DNA from: Bifidobacterium cebidarum | Lineage (GTDB): Bacteria > Actinomycetota > Actinomycetes > Actinomycetales > Bifidobacteriaceae | Direction of reading: 5' to 3' | Assembly: GCF_009193305.1 (NCBI RefSeq) | Contig: NZ_WBVS01000001.1 | Span: forward strand, 1-64,000 | DNA: 64,000 bases | In this document: in pieces, positions 57,585 through 64,000 of the stretch | Layout: each line of letters opens with the position of its first letter | Numbering within the stretch: the first letter of the stretch is position 1 | Made by a program: the position numbers and the translations under genes | The notes under the pieces: generated by a model | What the model was told of the DNA's origin: nothing | The model's database searches: none | What the model saw: only the letters and a program-made list of their open reading frames with translations

Positions 57585-58457
57585 CTATTTCAGGTATTGC
57601 TTGAGATCGCGCACGATAAGACCGTTGGTGGCTACCACGTCATTATCATGACGCCAGTGGATGCGGTCGCCATCCCAGCGGCTCAAGGTTCCTTGCGCTT
57701 CCCATACCACTACGGTGCCGGCGGCGATGGCGGGGATATCCCACACATGCAGCATCGGCTCAAAGTAGGCGTCATACGTGCCGTCCGCCACCTTGCACAA
57801 ATCGAGGGAAGCCGGGCCGACTCGCTTGATGTCGGCCGGTTTGCCGGCCACCAGGGCGGAGGCCACGTCCAACGCACGCTGGGATTCGCCCGGCAGGAAT
57901 GACATGCCGTAGCTCAGCACGGAACCTTCCAGCGATGAGGTCATGGAAGGCACGACCTTGTCTCGCTTTTCGCCCACAGCGGTCTTGTGGATGCGCACTG
58001 CGCCCGCTCCCTTGGCCGCCAGATAGGTCAGTCCCAGCGCCGGGGCGTGAACCACACCGAGAATCGGCCTGGGCTCGTTGTTCTCGTCGAATTCGAACAG
58101 TGCCGCAGTCAACGTCCATTCGCTCATGCGCCGAACGTAGTTGATGACACCGTCGATCTTGCCGATGTACCAGTATCGCTGGCCTGGGCGGCTTGTCGCC
58201 GGGCGTGTGGACCAGAAGCCGTCGAAATGGGCGATATCGGCCAGACGAGTACTCATAAAACGCAGTATCCTGCCATCGGCCTCCAACTTGTAGCGGTTGC
58301 CGACGCCCGGACGACCATCATCCGAAACGGACTGCACAATATTGCGCGGGTTAATTTGGTCATGGAGGGCATGCTTGCCGGCTTCTTCGAGGAGCGCGGC
58401 TACCGTCAGCGCGAGGCTGCGCAGTTCCTGTGGGCTCTGTGTCTTTGTGTCTTCCAT
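57585..58457 (-). CDS. Inositol-monophosphatase-like protein with degraded metal site
   Basis: This 290-residue protein has the fold signature of the IMPase/FBPase family, with VWDIPAIAAG (motif B, Asp240) and LGVVHAPALGLTYLAAKG. Motif A, normally DPxDGT, reads GKIDGV at 99-104: the first Asp is Gly, Pro is Lys and Thr is Val, leaving only Asp102. The upstream Glu motif is also not evident. Catalysis by the usual metal mechanism seems unlikely. It is inserted between dop and pup with gaps of 11 and 12 bp, so it is co-transcribed with the pupylation genes. It may be a regulatory pseudoenzyme or have changed substrate. Confidence 0.82.
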   Translation of the reverse strand: MEDTKTQSPQELRSLALTVAALLEEAGKHALHDQINPRNIVQSVSDDGRPGVGNRYKLEADGRILRFMSTRLADIAHFDGFWSTRPATSRPGQRYWYIGKIDGVINYVRRMSEWTLTAALFEFDENNEPRPILGVVHAPALGLTYLAAKGAGAVRIHKTAVGEKRDKVVPSMTSSLEGSVLSYGMSFLPGESQRALDVASALVAGKPADIKRVGPASLDLCKVADGTYDAYFEPMLHVWDIPAIAAGTVVVWEAQGTLSRWDGDRIHWRHDNDVVATNGLIVRDLKQYLK

Positions 58458-58468
58458 AACAATCCAGT

Positions 58469-60133
58469 CTAACCTTTCGTGGTGATGGCCAACGCCTTCA
58501 ACAGATCGATGGCGTGTTCCGCACCATCAATCTGAGCCTCACAATCCTCTTTGGTAAATCGCAATGGATTGGAAATGTCCAGCGAGAACACATTGGCCGC
58601 CGATGCAGCGGCATGGCTGGCATTGCCATAGAATTCCGCGGAATCCTCACGTTCCACGGATTGTGCATCGCGCGCGGTCAGCCGTGACCAACTGACCGCC
58701 GCGATTTCGCCGCCGAATCTGCTCACCAAATTACCTCTCAGCCATGCTCGGGTGTTTTCCGGCGGTTCCTGAACCGCAGCCGCAATGTCTTCAGCGCGCA
58801 CCACCTGTTCCGTGCGCGCGGACAGCTTGGTGAAGATGCCGGTCTTCGGATCCAGCGCAGCCCACGCCAGATCAATCGCCTTGAGCCGCGGGTCATTCCA
58901 GCCGTTTGCCGCCGAATGAGCGGCACCTGCGATTTTGCGGCGCATCTTCTCCAGCAACTGCCATTTGGCCAGCCATTCCACGCGCCTCGCCTCATCGCTC
59001 AATGCCAATCGGGCGTCGTCATCGGCGGCATGGCGAATGGCTGCGACGTCGGCGAGCGCCTGACCCCACATGGCCATGATCGATGTGGTCGGCTTATCCG
59101 GCCAGGCCGGCTCTCCAGCGGTATCGCTGCCGTCGACCAGTGCGGCGACCTGATAGACGGCCTGACGCAGTTTCAGCTGAATCAGCCACGCGTTGGTTTC
59201 ACCGCCTCGTTCCAAAGGCAGAGGCGCGCTCAGCGTAAGATCATGCGACACCGTGTGCATGGCCGCTACCGGATCGGCGAGTTCCAATCCGCTCAGGAAC
59301 GTTTCAACGTCGAAGTCCGCTTCCTCGGCATGCTCCAGCAGCCACAACAACATGCTGGTGGTGCCGAGTTTCAACGCCTGCGGTACTTGCATACGGTTCG
59401 CATCTCCCACGATCACATGCAGACGGCGGTATTCGTCAGTGGCGTGGGATTCGTCTCGCGTGTTGATGATCGGCCGTTCGAACGTGGTCTGCAGACCGAT
59501 TTTGGCATGGATGTAGTCGGCTCTCTGGCTCAACTGGTATCCGGTCCGTTCACTATGTTCACCAAGTCCAACGCGGCCCGAACCTGCATAAATTTGCCGA
59601 GTAACAAAGTGCAGAGTCATCAGGCGAGCGACTTGATTGAACGGCACGCCGCGCAGCATCATGTAGTTCTCATGCGTGCCCCAGCTGGAGCCTTTGCCAT
59701 CCACATTGTTGCGGTGCAATACGATGGGCGTTCCCGTTGCCGCTGCGGCACGTTCCGCGGCAGCCTGCATGATGAGGTCGCCGGCATGGTCGTAGCGCAC
59801 GGCTTCGAAGGGGTCCGTGGTTTCCGGCGCCGAATATTCGGGATGTGCGTGATCGACATATACACGGCCGCCGTTGGGAACAATCACATTGGTGATGTTG
59901 AGCTGCGGCGAATCCGTCAGCATATCCGGGCGGGCAGCTGCGCGTTCCAGCCGGGTGCCACGCGCATCGTTGACCGGATCTTCCTGCCGATAGTCCCATC
60001 GGATGGTGCTGCTGTGCCGGTCAGCGGCACCGTTGACCACATCAAAGGAAAGTTGCACCGGATTGTAATGACCAGCGCCTTTGAGCGAAACCGCGTATTC
60101 GGTCTCGGTACCCATCACTCGTTGCACACTCAT
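58469..60133 (-). CDS. dop: Depupylase/deamidase Dop
   Basis: This 554-residue PafA homologue has the Dop N-terminus VMGTETEYAVSLKG. The insertion between VQLSFDVVNGA and RWDYRQEDP corresponds to the Dop loop, which separates Dop from PafA. Further matches are GGRVYVDHAHPEYSAPE and WGTHENYMMLRGVP. It removes Pup from tagged proteins. Since Pup here ends in Glu, the deamidase activity is not needed and depupylation is the likely job. The ATG at 60133 follows TAGGAGC. The upstream region contains a 106-bp array of 21-bp units. Confidence 0.94.
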   Translation of the reverse strand: MSVQRVMGTETEYAVSLKGAGHYNPVQLSFDVVNGAADRHSSTIRWDYRQEDPVNDARGTRLERAAARPDMLTDSPQLNITNVIVPNGGRVYVDHAHPEYSAPETTDPFEAVRYDHAGDLIMQAAAERAAAATGTPIVLHRNNVDGKGSSWGTHENYMMLRGVPFNQVARLMTLHFVTRQIYAGSGRVGLGEHSERTGYQLSQRADYIHAKIGLQTTFERPIINTRDESHATDEYRRLHVIVGDANRMQVPQALKLGTTSMLLWLLEHAEEADFDVETFLSGLELADPVAAMHTVSHDLTLSAPLPLERGGETNAWLIQLKLRQAVYQVAALVDGSDTAGEPAWPDKPTTSIMAMWGQALADVAAIRHAADDDARLALSDEARRVEWLAKWQLLEKMRRKIAGAAHSAANGWNDPRLKAIDLAWAALDPKTGIFTKLSARTEQVVRAEDIAAAVQEPPENTRAWLRGNLVSRFGGEIAAVSWSRLTARDAQSVEREDSAEFYGNASHAAASAANVFSLDISNPLRFTKEDCEAQIDGAEHAIDLLKALAITTKG

Positions 60134-60165
60134 GCCCGCTCCTATTCCCTCACCCTGATCCTATC

Positions 60166-60271
60166 GACTGTAGGGTTTTGAACACTGACTGTAGGTTTTC
60201 TAACGAAATATGTTCAAAACCCTACAGTCAGTGTTCAAAGTCCTACAGTCAGTGTTCAAAACCCTACAGTC
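60166..60271. repeat. Array of five 21-bp units in head-to-head orientation upstream of dop
   Basis: Units lie at 60166-60186, 60187-60207 (forward) and 60209-60229, 60230-60250, 60251-60271 (reverse), with one base at the junction. The core is CTGTAGGGTTTTGAACA in forward units and its complement in reverse units. The second forward unit is the most diverged, and one reverse unit has two changes. The outermost units form perfect terminal inverted repeats ending TCGACTG/CAGTCGA. At the junction, TTGAAC and TACAGT on the minus strand are 18 bp apart and could be the dop promoter. Confidence 0.85.
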
Positions 60272-60299
60272 GACTGGGGTAATGCCTGTCAATCAACCA

Positions 60300-61865
60300 T
60301 CATTGCACCGCGCGGATGCGTCGCACCGGATCCATCCCGTTGATGCGGGACCATTGCTCCGGGTCCACATCCGTCATGGAGTCGCGAGTTTCCTGGAATT
60401 CGTCCTCCACGGCGGCGGCCAGCAGCGATATGGTCAGCGCCACATCCTCACCGGACTCGATTGATTGCTTGACCGCTCGGGTCTTGGCCCGGTCCACAAT
60501 GTTTTTGAGCATCGCACCGGAGACCACATCCGCCAGGAACAACGCGGACCATTGGCCGGATTCGCTTTGCACATCGCAGACATGGCGGCGCTCGGAAGTC
60601 TCATAAATATCGCGCACCAGCACCATGGAAAGCGTATGCGCATCAACACCGGGCTCCAGCGGCAAATCGTCGGTCAGATAATGGCTGACGATGGCGATGG
60701 CCTGATTCATCTTGGGTCTGCCGATGCGAATCTTCACATCGAGACGCCCCGGGCGCAATACCGCAGGATCAATCATGTCCACACGGTTAGAGGCACCGAT
60801 CACCATCACGTTATCCAGCGACTCCACCCCATCGAGTTCGGAGAGGAACTGCGGCACGATGGTGGTTTCCACGTCCGAGGAGACACCCGAACCACGGGTG
60901 CGCAGCAGCGAGTCCATCTCATCGATGAACACCACGACCGGCCTGCCTTCGGCGGCGCGTTCGCGGGCCCGTTGGAAAATCAGTCGAATCAGACGCTCGG
61001 ATTCACCCACATATTTATTCAGCAGCTCCGGACCTTTGACGGATAGGAACACACCTTTGACCATGCGCTCGGTGTCAGTCACCGTGCCATCGCCGTCCAT
61101 GTCGTAGCCGCCTTCGCACAGTGCATTGGCCACGGCTTTGGCGATCATCGTCTTGCCGTTGCCAGGCGGGCCATACAGCAGCACGCCCTTCGGCGGCTTC
61201 AAATCGTAGCGTTCGAACAGCGCACGATGCTGGAACGGCAGCTGCACGGCGTCCCGGATACGGCTGATCTCGGCATCAAGACCGCCGATGTCCGCGAAAC
61301 TGACATCCGGCGTCTCTTCAAGCACCAGGTCCTTATCACCTTCGACCGGTAGCACTTCCAAAGCCAGACGCACTGATGAATCGACAATCAGACGATCGCC
61401 TTGGTTAATAGAGGTGTGGGCCAAGGCTCCGGAGCGGCGAATCAGCATCGGATTGCCAGAAGCATCCGTGACGATGATTCTGCCGTCATCCAAGGCTTCC
61501 TTCACTATGCGAATCTGGCCCACGGTGTCGCTGTCCCGCTGCTCGACCAGCACTAGTTTCTCATTGAGCATCACCGTGGCACCAGCCGTGAGACGGGCCG
61601 CATTCACATTGGCGGCCACCGGCACCACCATGCGCCGCACGCCGGAGATGACCTCTGCCGAGGCATGCTGAACACCCTCCGCATCGATATGCGAGGAGTC
61701 GACTTTGACCATGGTGGCGAAGGTCAGCGGAGGCTGCGCCAGCTGGGCCAACTGAGATTTCGCTTTGGTCAGTTCCTTGCCCGCTCGAGACAATGCTTCG
61801 GCAAGCGCATGATTGCGCGCCATCAAACGATCATTCAATGCGGCGAGGTCTTCTGCTTCGCTCAT
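60300..61865 (-). CDS. arc: AAA ATPase ARC (Mpa homologue), ring-forming unfoldase of the Pup system
   Basis: This 521-residue ATPase has an N-terminal coiled coil (1-45, binds Pup in Mpa), tandem OB-type region (50-175) and an AAA module. Walker A is GPPGNGKT at 232-239, Walker B VVFIDEMDSL, and the second region of homology contains RPGRLDVKIRIGRP. The C-terminus ends RRIRAVQ and lacks the QYL-type ending that docks Mpa to the 20S proteasome. The ATG at 61865 follows GAGGGAG. It lies upstream of dop, separated by the repeat array, and downstream of dedA. Confidence 0.93.
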   Translation of the reverse strand: MSEAEDLAALNDRLMARNHALAEALSRAGKELTKAKSQLAQLAQPPLTFATMVKVDSSHIDAEGVQHASAEVISGVRRMVVPVAANVNAARLTAGATVMLNEKLVLVEQRDSDTVGQIRIVKEALDDGRIIVTDASGNPMLIRRSGALAHTSINQGDRLIVDSSVRLALEVLPVEGDKDLVLEETPDVSFADIGGLDAEISRIRDAVQLPFQHRALFERYDLKPPKGVLLYGPPGNGKTMIAKAVANALCEGGYDMDGDGTVTDTERMVKGVFLSVKGPELLNKYVGESERLIRLIFQRARERAAEGRPVVVFIDEMDSLLRTRGSGVSSDVETTIVPQFLSELDGVESLDNVMVIGASNRVDMIDPAVLRPGRLDVKIRIGRPKMNQAIAIVSHYLTDDLPLEPGVDAHTLSMVLVRDIYETSERRHVCDVQSESGQWSALFLADVVSGAMLKNIVDRAKTRAVKQSIESGEDVALTISLLAAAVEDEFQETRDSMTDVDPEQWSRINGMDPVRRIRAVQ

Positions 61866-61904
61866 TCGACTCCCTCGGCTATGCGTGGATTGCGTTTTCG
61901 GTTA

Positions 61905-62600
61905 CTACTGCTTCCTATTACGCACCACACTACGCACTTTGCGCACCACGAACCATACGATGACCACAACCACCGCCGCAATGACCACATCCTCGAACAC
62001 GCCAAGCGCGCCCTGGATCGAGCACCATTGGTCGCCAAGCAGATAGCCGGCGGAGACCAGAATCGTGTTCCACACGGCGGAGCCGAGCAGAGTCCAGCCG
62101 GTGAATTGCAGGAAGTTCATACGGTTGAAGCCGGCCGGAATCGAAATCAGCGAGCGCACCACCGGAATCACACGTCCGATCAGCACCGACCAGGTGCCGT
62201 ATTTGGTGAACCAATCGTTTGCTTTGCTTACATCGTTGCGGCTGACGCCGGGGATCCTATCGGCAGCTCGATTGATGCGATGCAGACCTACCCACCGGGA
62301 GATGCCGTACAACACCCATGCGCCAAGCAGGGATCCGATGGTGGCCCACACAATGGCACCGGGCAGGCTTAACGTTCCTCGAGCCGCCGTGAAGCCGGCA
62401 AGTGGCAGAATCACCTCGGACGGAATCGGAGGAAACACGGATTCCAACGCGATGGCCAAGGCCACGCCTATGCCGCCGATAGTTTCCATCAGAGCAATCA
62501 ACCATGCGGTGATGGCTCCAATCAGCCCCCCATCGGAGGCGGTGCAGATCGGGGTCGGGTCTGCCGCGAGAGAGACGGCAAGCTCAGGGGAAAAACTCAT
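61905..62600 (-). CDS. DedA-family membrane protein
   Basis: This 231-residue SNARE-associated (DedA) protein has four to six hydrophobic segments. The family motif region is FPPIPSEVILPLAGF, followed by IGRVIPVVRSLISIPAG with the conserved Arg residues and FLQFTGWTLLGSAVWNTILV. DedA proteins act in lipid-carrier recycling and membrane potential maintenance. The ATG at 62600 gives a plausible N-terminus, but no ribosome site is clear. It lies 39 bp upstream of arc on the same strand and could be transcribed with it. Confidence 0.88.
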   Translation of the reverse strand: MSFSPELAVSLAADPTPICTASDGGLIGAITAWLIALMETIGGIGVALAIALESVFPPIPSEVILPLAGFTAARGTLSLPGAIVWATIGSLLGAWVLYGISRWVGLHRINRAADRIPGVSRNDVSKANDWFTKYGTWSVLIGRVIPVVRSLISIPAGFNRMNFLQFTGWTLLGSAVWNTILVSAGYLLGDQWCSIQGALGVFEDVVIAAVVVVIVWFVVRKVRSVVRNRKQ

Positions 62601-62638
62601 AGCGGGTATTGTCCCAAGGTTTTTCGACAATCTAAGGC

Positions 62639-63355
62639 ATGATGCAAGAAGATGCGCACTTTGTTGACAAATCCGCCGAGGTTGAGGCTGGGGATGCCTT
62701 GTCGATGATTCCTGCCCCCACGTTGAGTAAACCGGGTCTGTTGGTGATGGATGTGGATTCCACGCTGATTGACGAGGAGGTCATCGATGAGCTGGGCGAG
62801 GCCGCCGGCAAAGGTGCGGAAATCTCCGAAGTGACCGATCGGGCGATGCGCGGTGAGCTGGAATTCTGTGATGCGTTGCGCGCACGCGTGGCGCTGCTTA
62901 AAGGTCTGCCGGCATCCGTGTTCGACACTGTGCACGACAAACTGCACTTCACCAACGGCGCTTTGGAGCTGATCGACACCCTGCATGAGCACGGCTGGAA
63001 GGTCGGCGTGGTGTCGGGAGGCTTCCATGAGGTAGTGGATCGTCTTGCCGCCGAAGGCCACATTGATCTGTGGATTGCGAATCGCCTTGAGGTCGAGGAC
63101 GGTAAGCTGACCGGTCAGGTGCTCGGTGAGATCGTGTGCAAGACCGTGAAGCTGCATGCGTTGCGCGCTTGGGCGGAGCGTCTTGGCGTGCCGATGAGCC
63201 AGACGGTGGCTGTGGGCGATGGCGCGAATGACATTCCGATGATTCAGGCCGCGGGCCTCGGTCTTGCATTCTGTGCCAAACCGAAGACTCAGCTTGCCGC
63301 CGACGACGCCATCAATACGCGCGATCTTCGTCTGGTGCTCGACTATCTGAGGTAA
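62639..63355 (+). CDS. serB: Phosphoserine phosphatase
   Basis: This 238-residue HAD phosphatase makes serine from phosphoserine. The nucleophile motif is VMDVDSTLIDEEVIDELG, motif II KVGVVSGGFHEVVDRL, and motif IV VAVGDGANDIPMIQAAGLG. The cap region EVTDRAMRGELEF matches SerB. There is no N-terminal ACT domain, unlike longer actinobacterial SerB2. The start is one of two adjacent ATG codons, 62639 or 62642; AAGG lies just upstream. It is divergent from dedA. Confidence 0.92.
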   Translation: MMQEDAHFVDKSAEVEAGDALSMIPAPTLSKPGLLVMDVDSTLIDEEVIDELGEAAGKGAEISEVTDRAMRGELEFCDALRARVALLKGLPASVFDTVHDKLHFTNGALELIDTLHEHGWKVGVVSGGFHEVVDRLAAEGHIDLWIANRLEVEDGKLTGQVLGEIVCKTVKLHALRAWAERLGVPMSQTVAVGDGANDIPMIQAAGLGLAFCAKPKTQLAADDAINTRDLRLVLDYLR

Positions 63356-63382
63356 ATATTTTCCCTCGCTCGATTCTCCATT

Positions 63383-63388
63383 TATAGT
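63383..63388 (+). promoter_or_regulatory. priA -10 element (leaderless arrangement)
   Basis: TATAGT ends six bases before the priA ATG with no ribosome-binding site between, so the transcript should begin at the start codon. Confidence 0.45.
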
Positions 63389-63394
63389 GGTTCC

Positions 63395-64000
63395 ATGACT
63401 TTTGAGGGTGCGGAACAGTTGACGCTTGCGGGGCTTGCCCCACGCAAGCGTCGCAAGCGAGCGCCCGCAGAGCATTCGCCGGCCGTGCACCTTCCCATCG
63501 CCCAAGTCGTGCTGGAAGTGCAGGCACTGCATCTAGGCCAGACATTCGACTACCTCGTTGATGAGAAGGACAGTGATACCGCGCAACCTGGCGTGCTGGT
63601 CCGTGTTCGATTCGGCGGGCAGCGGGTCAATGGCGTGATTTGGAGGCGTGCCGCGACCAGCGCTACGCCTCAATCTTCGCTGCGTTATTTGGAACGCGTG
63701 GTGAGTCCGGATGTTTTGGTGCCGGAGTCCATGCGCGAGGATATTTCGTTGATTGCTGAAGCATACGGCGGCACACGCGCGAATATCCTACGTTTCGCCG
63801 TACCCCCTCGTGTGGCCAAGGTGGAAGCCGAACAGCGGCTGGCGGCATCGTTCACACGTCAGCTCACATCTCAGGCAGTCAGGGGTGCCGAACAGGCGTA
63901 TCAGCGGATCAGCGCCAATTATGGCGACGCTCATGTGCTGCAGGAATCATTGACCGGCAACCGTTTCCAAGCATTCGTATTCGACCTGATGCCCGGCGCG
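63395..64000 (+). CDS. priA: Primosomal protein N' (PriA), N-terminal part cut by window end
   Basis: The first 202 residues of a PriA-type protein are visible. After a basic extension of about 30 residues (PRKRRKRAPAEH) comes the 3'-DNA-binding domain, with ALHLGQTFDYLVDE and GVLVRVRFGGQRVNGVIW. ESLTGNRFQAFVFDLMPG then approaches the helicase part. Actinobacterial PriA proteins often lack helicase activity, but that region is outside the window. The ATG at 63395 follows a TATAGT -10 element by six bases. Confidence 0.88.
   Translation, partial: MTFEGAEQLTLAGLAPRKRRKRAPAEHSPAVHLPIAQVVLEVQALHLGQTFDYLVDEKDSDTAQPGVLVRVRFGGQRVNGVIWRRAATSATPQSSLRYLERVVSPDVLVPESMREDISLIAEAYGGTRANILRFAVPPRVAKVEAEQRLAASFTRQLTSQAVRGAEQAYQRISANYGDAHVLQESLTGNRFQAFVFDLMPGA

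Noticed and set aside
60166..60271. CRISPR array
   Set aside because: Units are directly abutting with no spacers and are in mixed orientation; no cas genes are present.

Overview
The window looks like a chromosomal segment of a high-GC Gram-positive actinobacterium, most probably Bifidobacterium of the longum group. The pointers are a fructose ABC cassette like the one I recall as fruEKFG of B. longum, the MtrA-MtrB-LpqB module, a Pup/PafA/Dop/ARC pupylation locus without proteasome genes, a csp-groEL pair under two CIRCE operators, and a uniform codon style. I read it as ordinary chromosomal backbone. I saw no tRNA, rRNA, CRISPR array, insertion sequence, phage gene or attachment site. The species assignment is from memory of gene families, not from a search.

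Layout. 1-3300: the fru sugar uptake operon (permease cut by the window edge, double ATPase, lipoprotein binding protein), with helically phased direct repeats upstream of its promoter. 3400-3700: a small unknown gene. 3800-12200: a minus-strand run of helicase, rarA (with a LexA box in its promoter), mtrA, mtrB and lpqB. 12370-16400: a surface 5'-nucleotidase and a PAP2 acid phosphatase. 16500-20050: the gluABCD-type amino-acid ABC transporter. 20230-24230: a YbaK-type editing protein, aspS and hisS. 24330-29610: a DUF349 coiled-coil protein, a second secreted nucleotidase and an AlsS-like ThDP enzyme. 29690-35430: clpC, a tandem universal stress protein, a DUF3027 protein and a long cold-shock protein. 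35520-39680: a two-component system, a membrane protein and a WXG100 protein. 39810-42900: groEL, cspA and a LytR_C protein. 43017-49042: ung, then a tightly overlapped MoxR-DUF58-VWA-VWA operon. 49189-51128: a WXG-like protein followed by an alpha/beta hydrolase with a helical N-terminus. 51289-55785: purB, a multi-pass flippase-like protein with a kinase-like core, and HU. 55867-62600: dedA, arc, dop, a degenerate inositol-phosphatase-like gene, pup and pafA. 62639-64000: serB and the start of priA.

How parts work together. The fru and glu cassettes import fructose-type sugars and acidic amino acids. The nucleotidases and acid phosphatase would release phosphate and nucleosides outside the cell. 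MtrAB-LpqB, the second two-component system, HrcA/CIRCE, ClpC, GroEL and the cold-shock proteins form an envelope and protein-quality layer. The pupylation operon has ligase, depupylase and ATPase but no 20S core between pup and pafA, so tagging is probably non-proteasomal here.

Most worth a second look: (1) an array of five 21-bp units in head-to-head orientation directly upstream of dop; (2) an intrinsic-terminator-shaped hairpin that straddles the start codon of the acid phosphatase; (3) an inositol-phosphatase homologue with a broken metal site inside the pup operon; (4) the WXG-like/alpha-beta hydrolase pair; (5) four GATAACA-type repeats at exactly 11-bp spacing ahead of the fru promoter; (6) a perfect LexA box over the rarA promoter; (7) a recurring start architecture that suggests leaderless mRNAs for many genes. 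All functional statements rest on motif reading; no database search was run.
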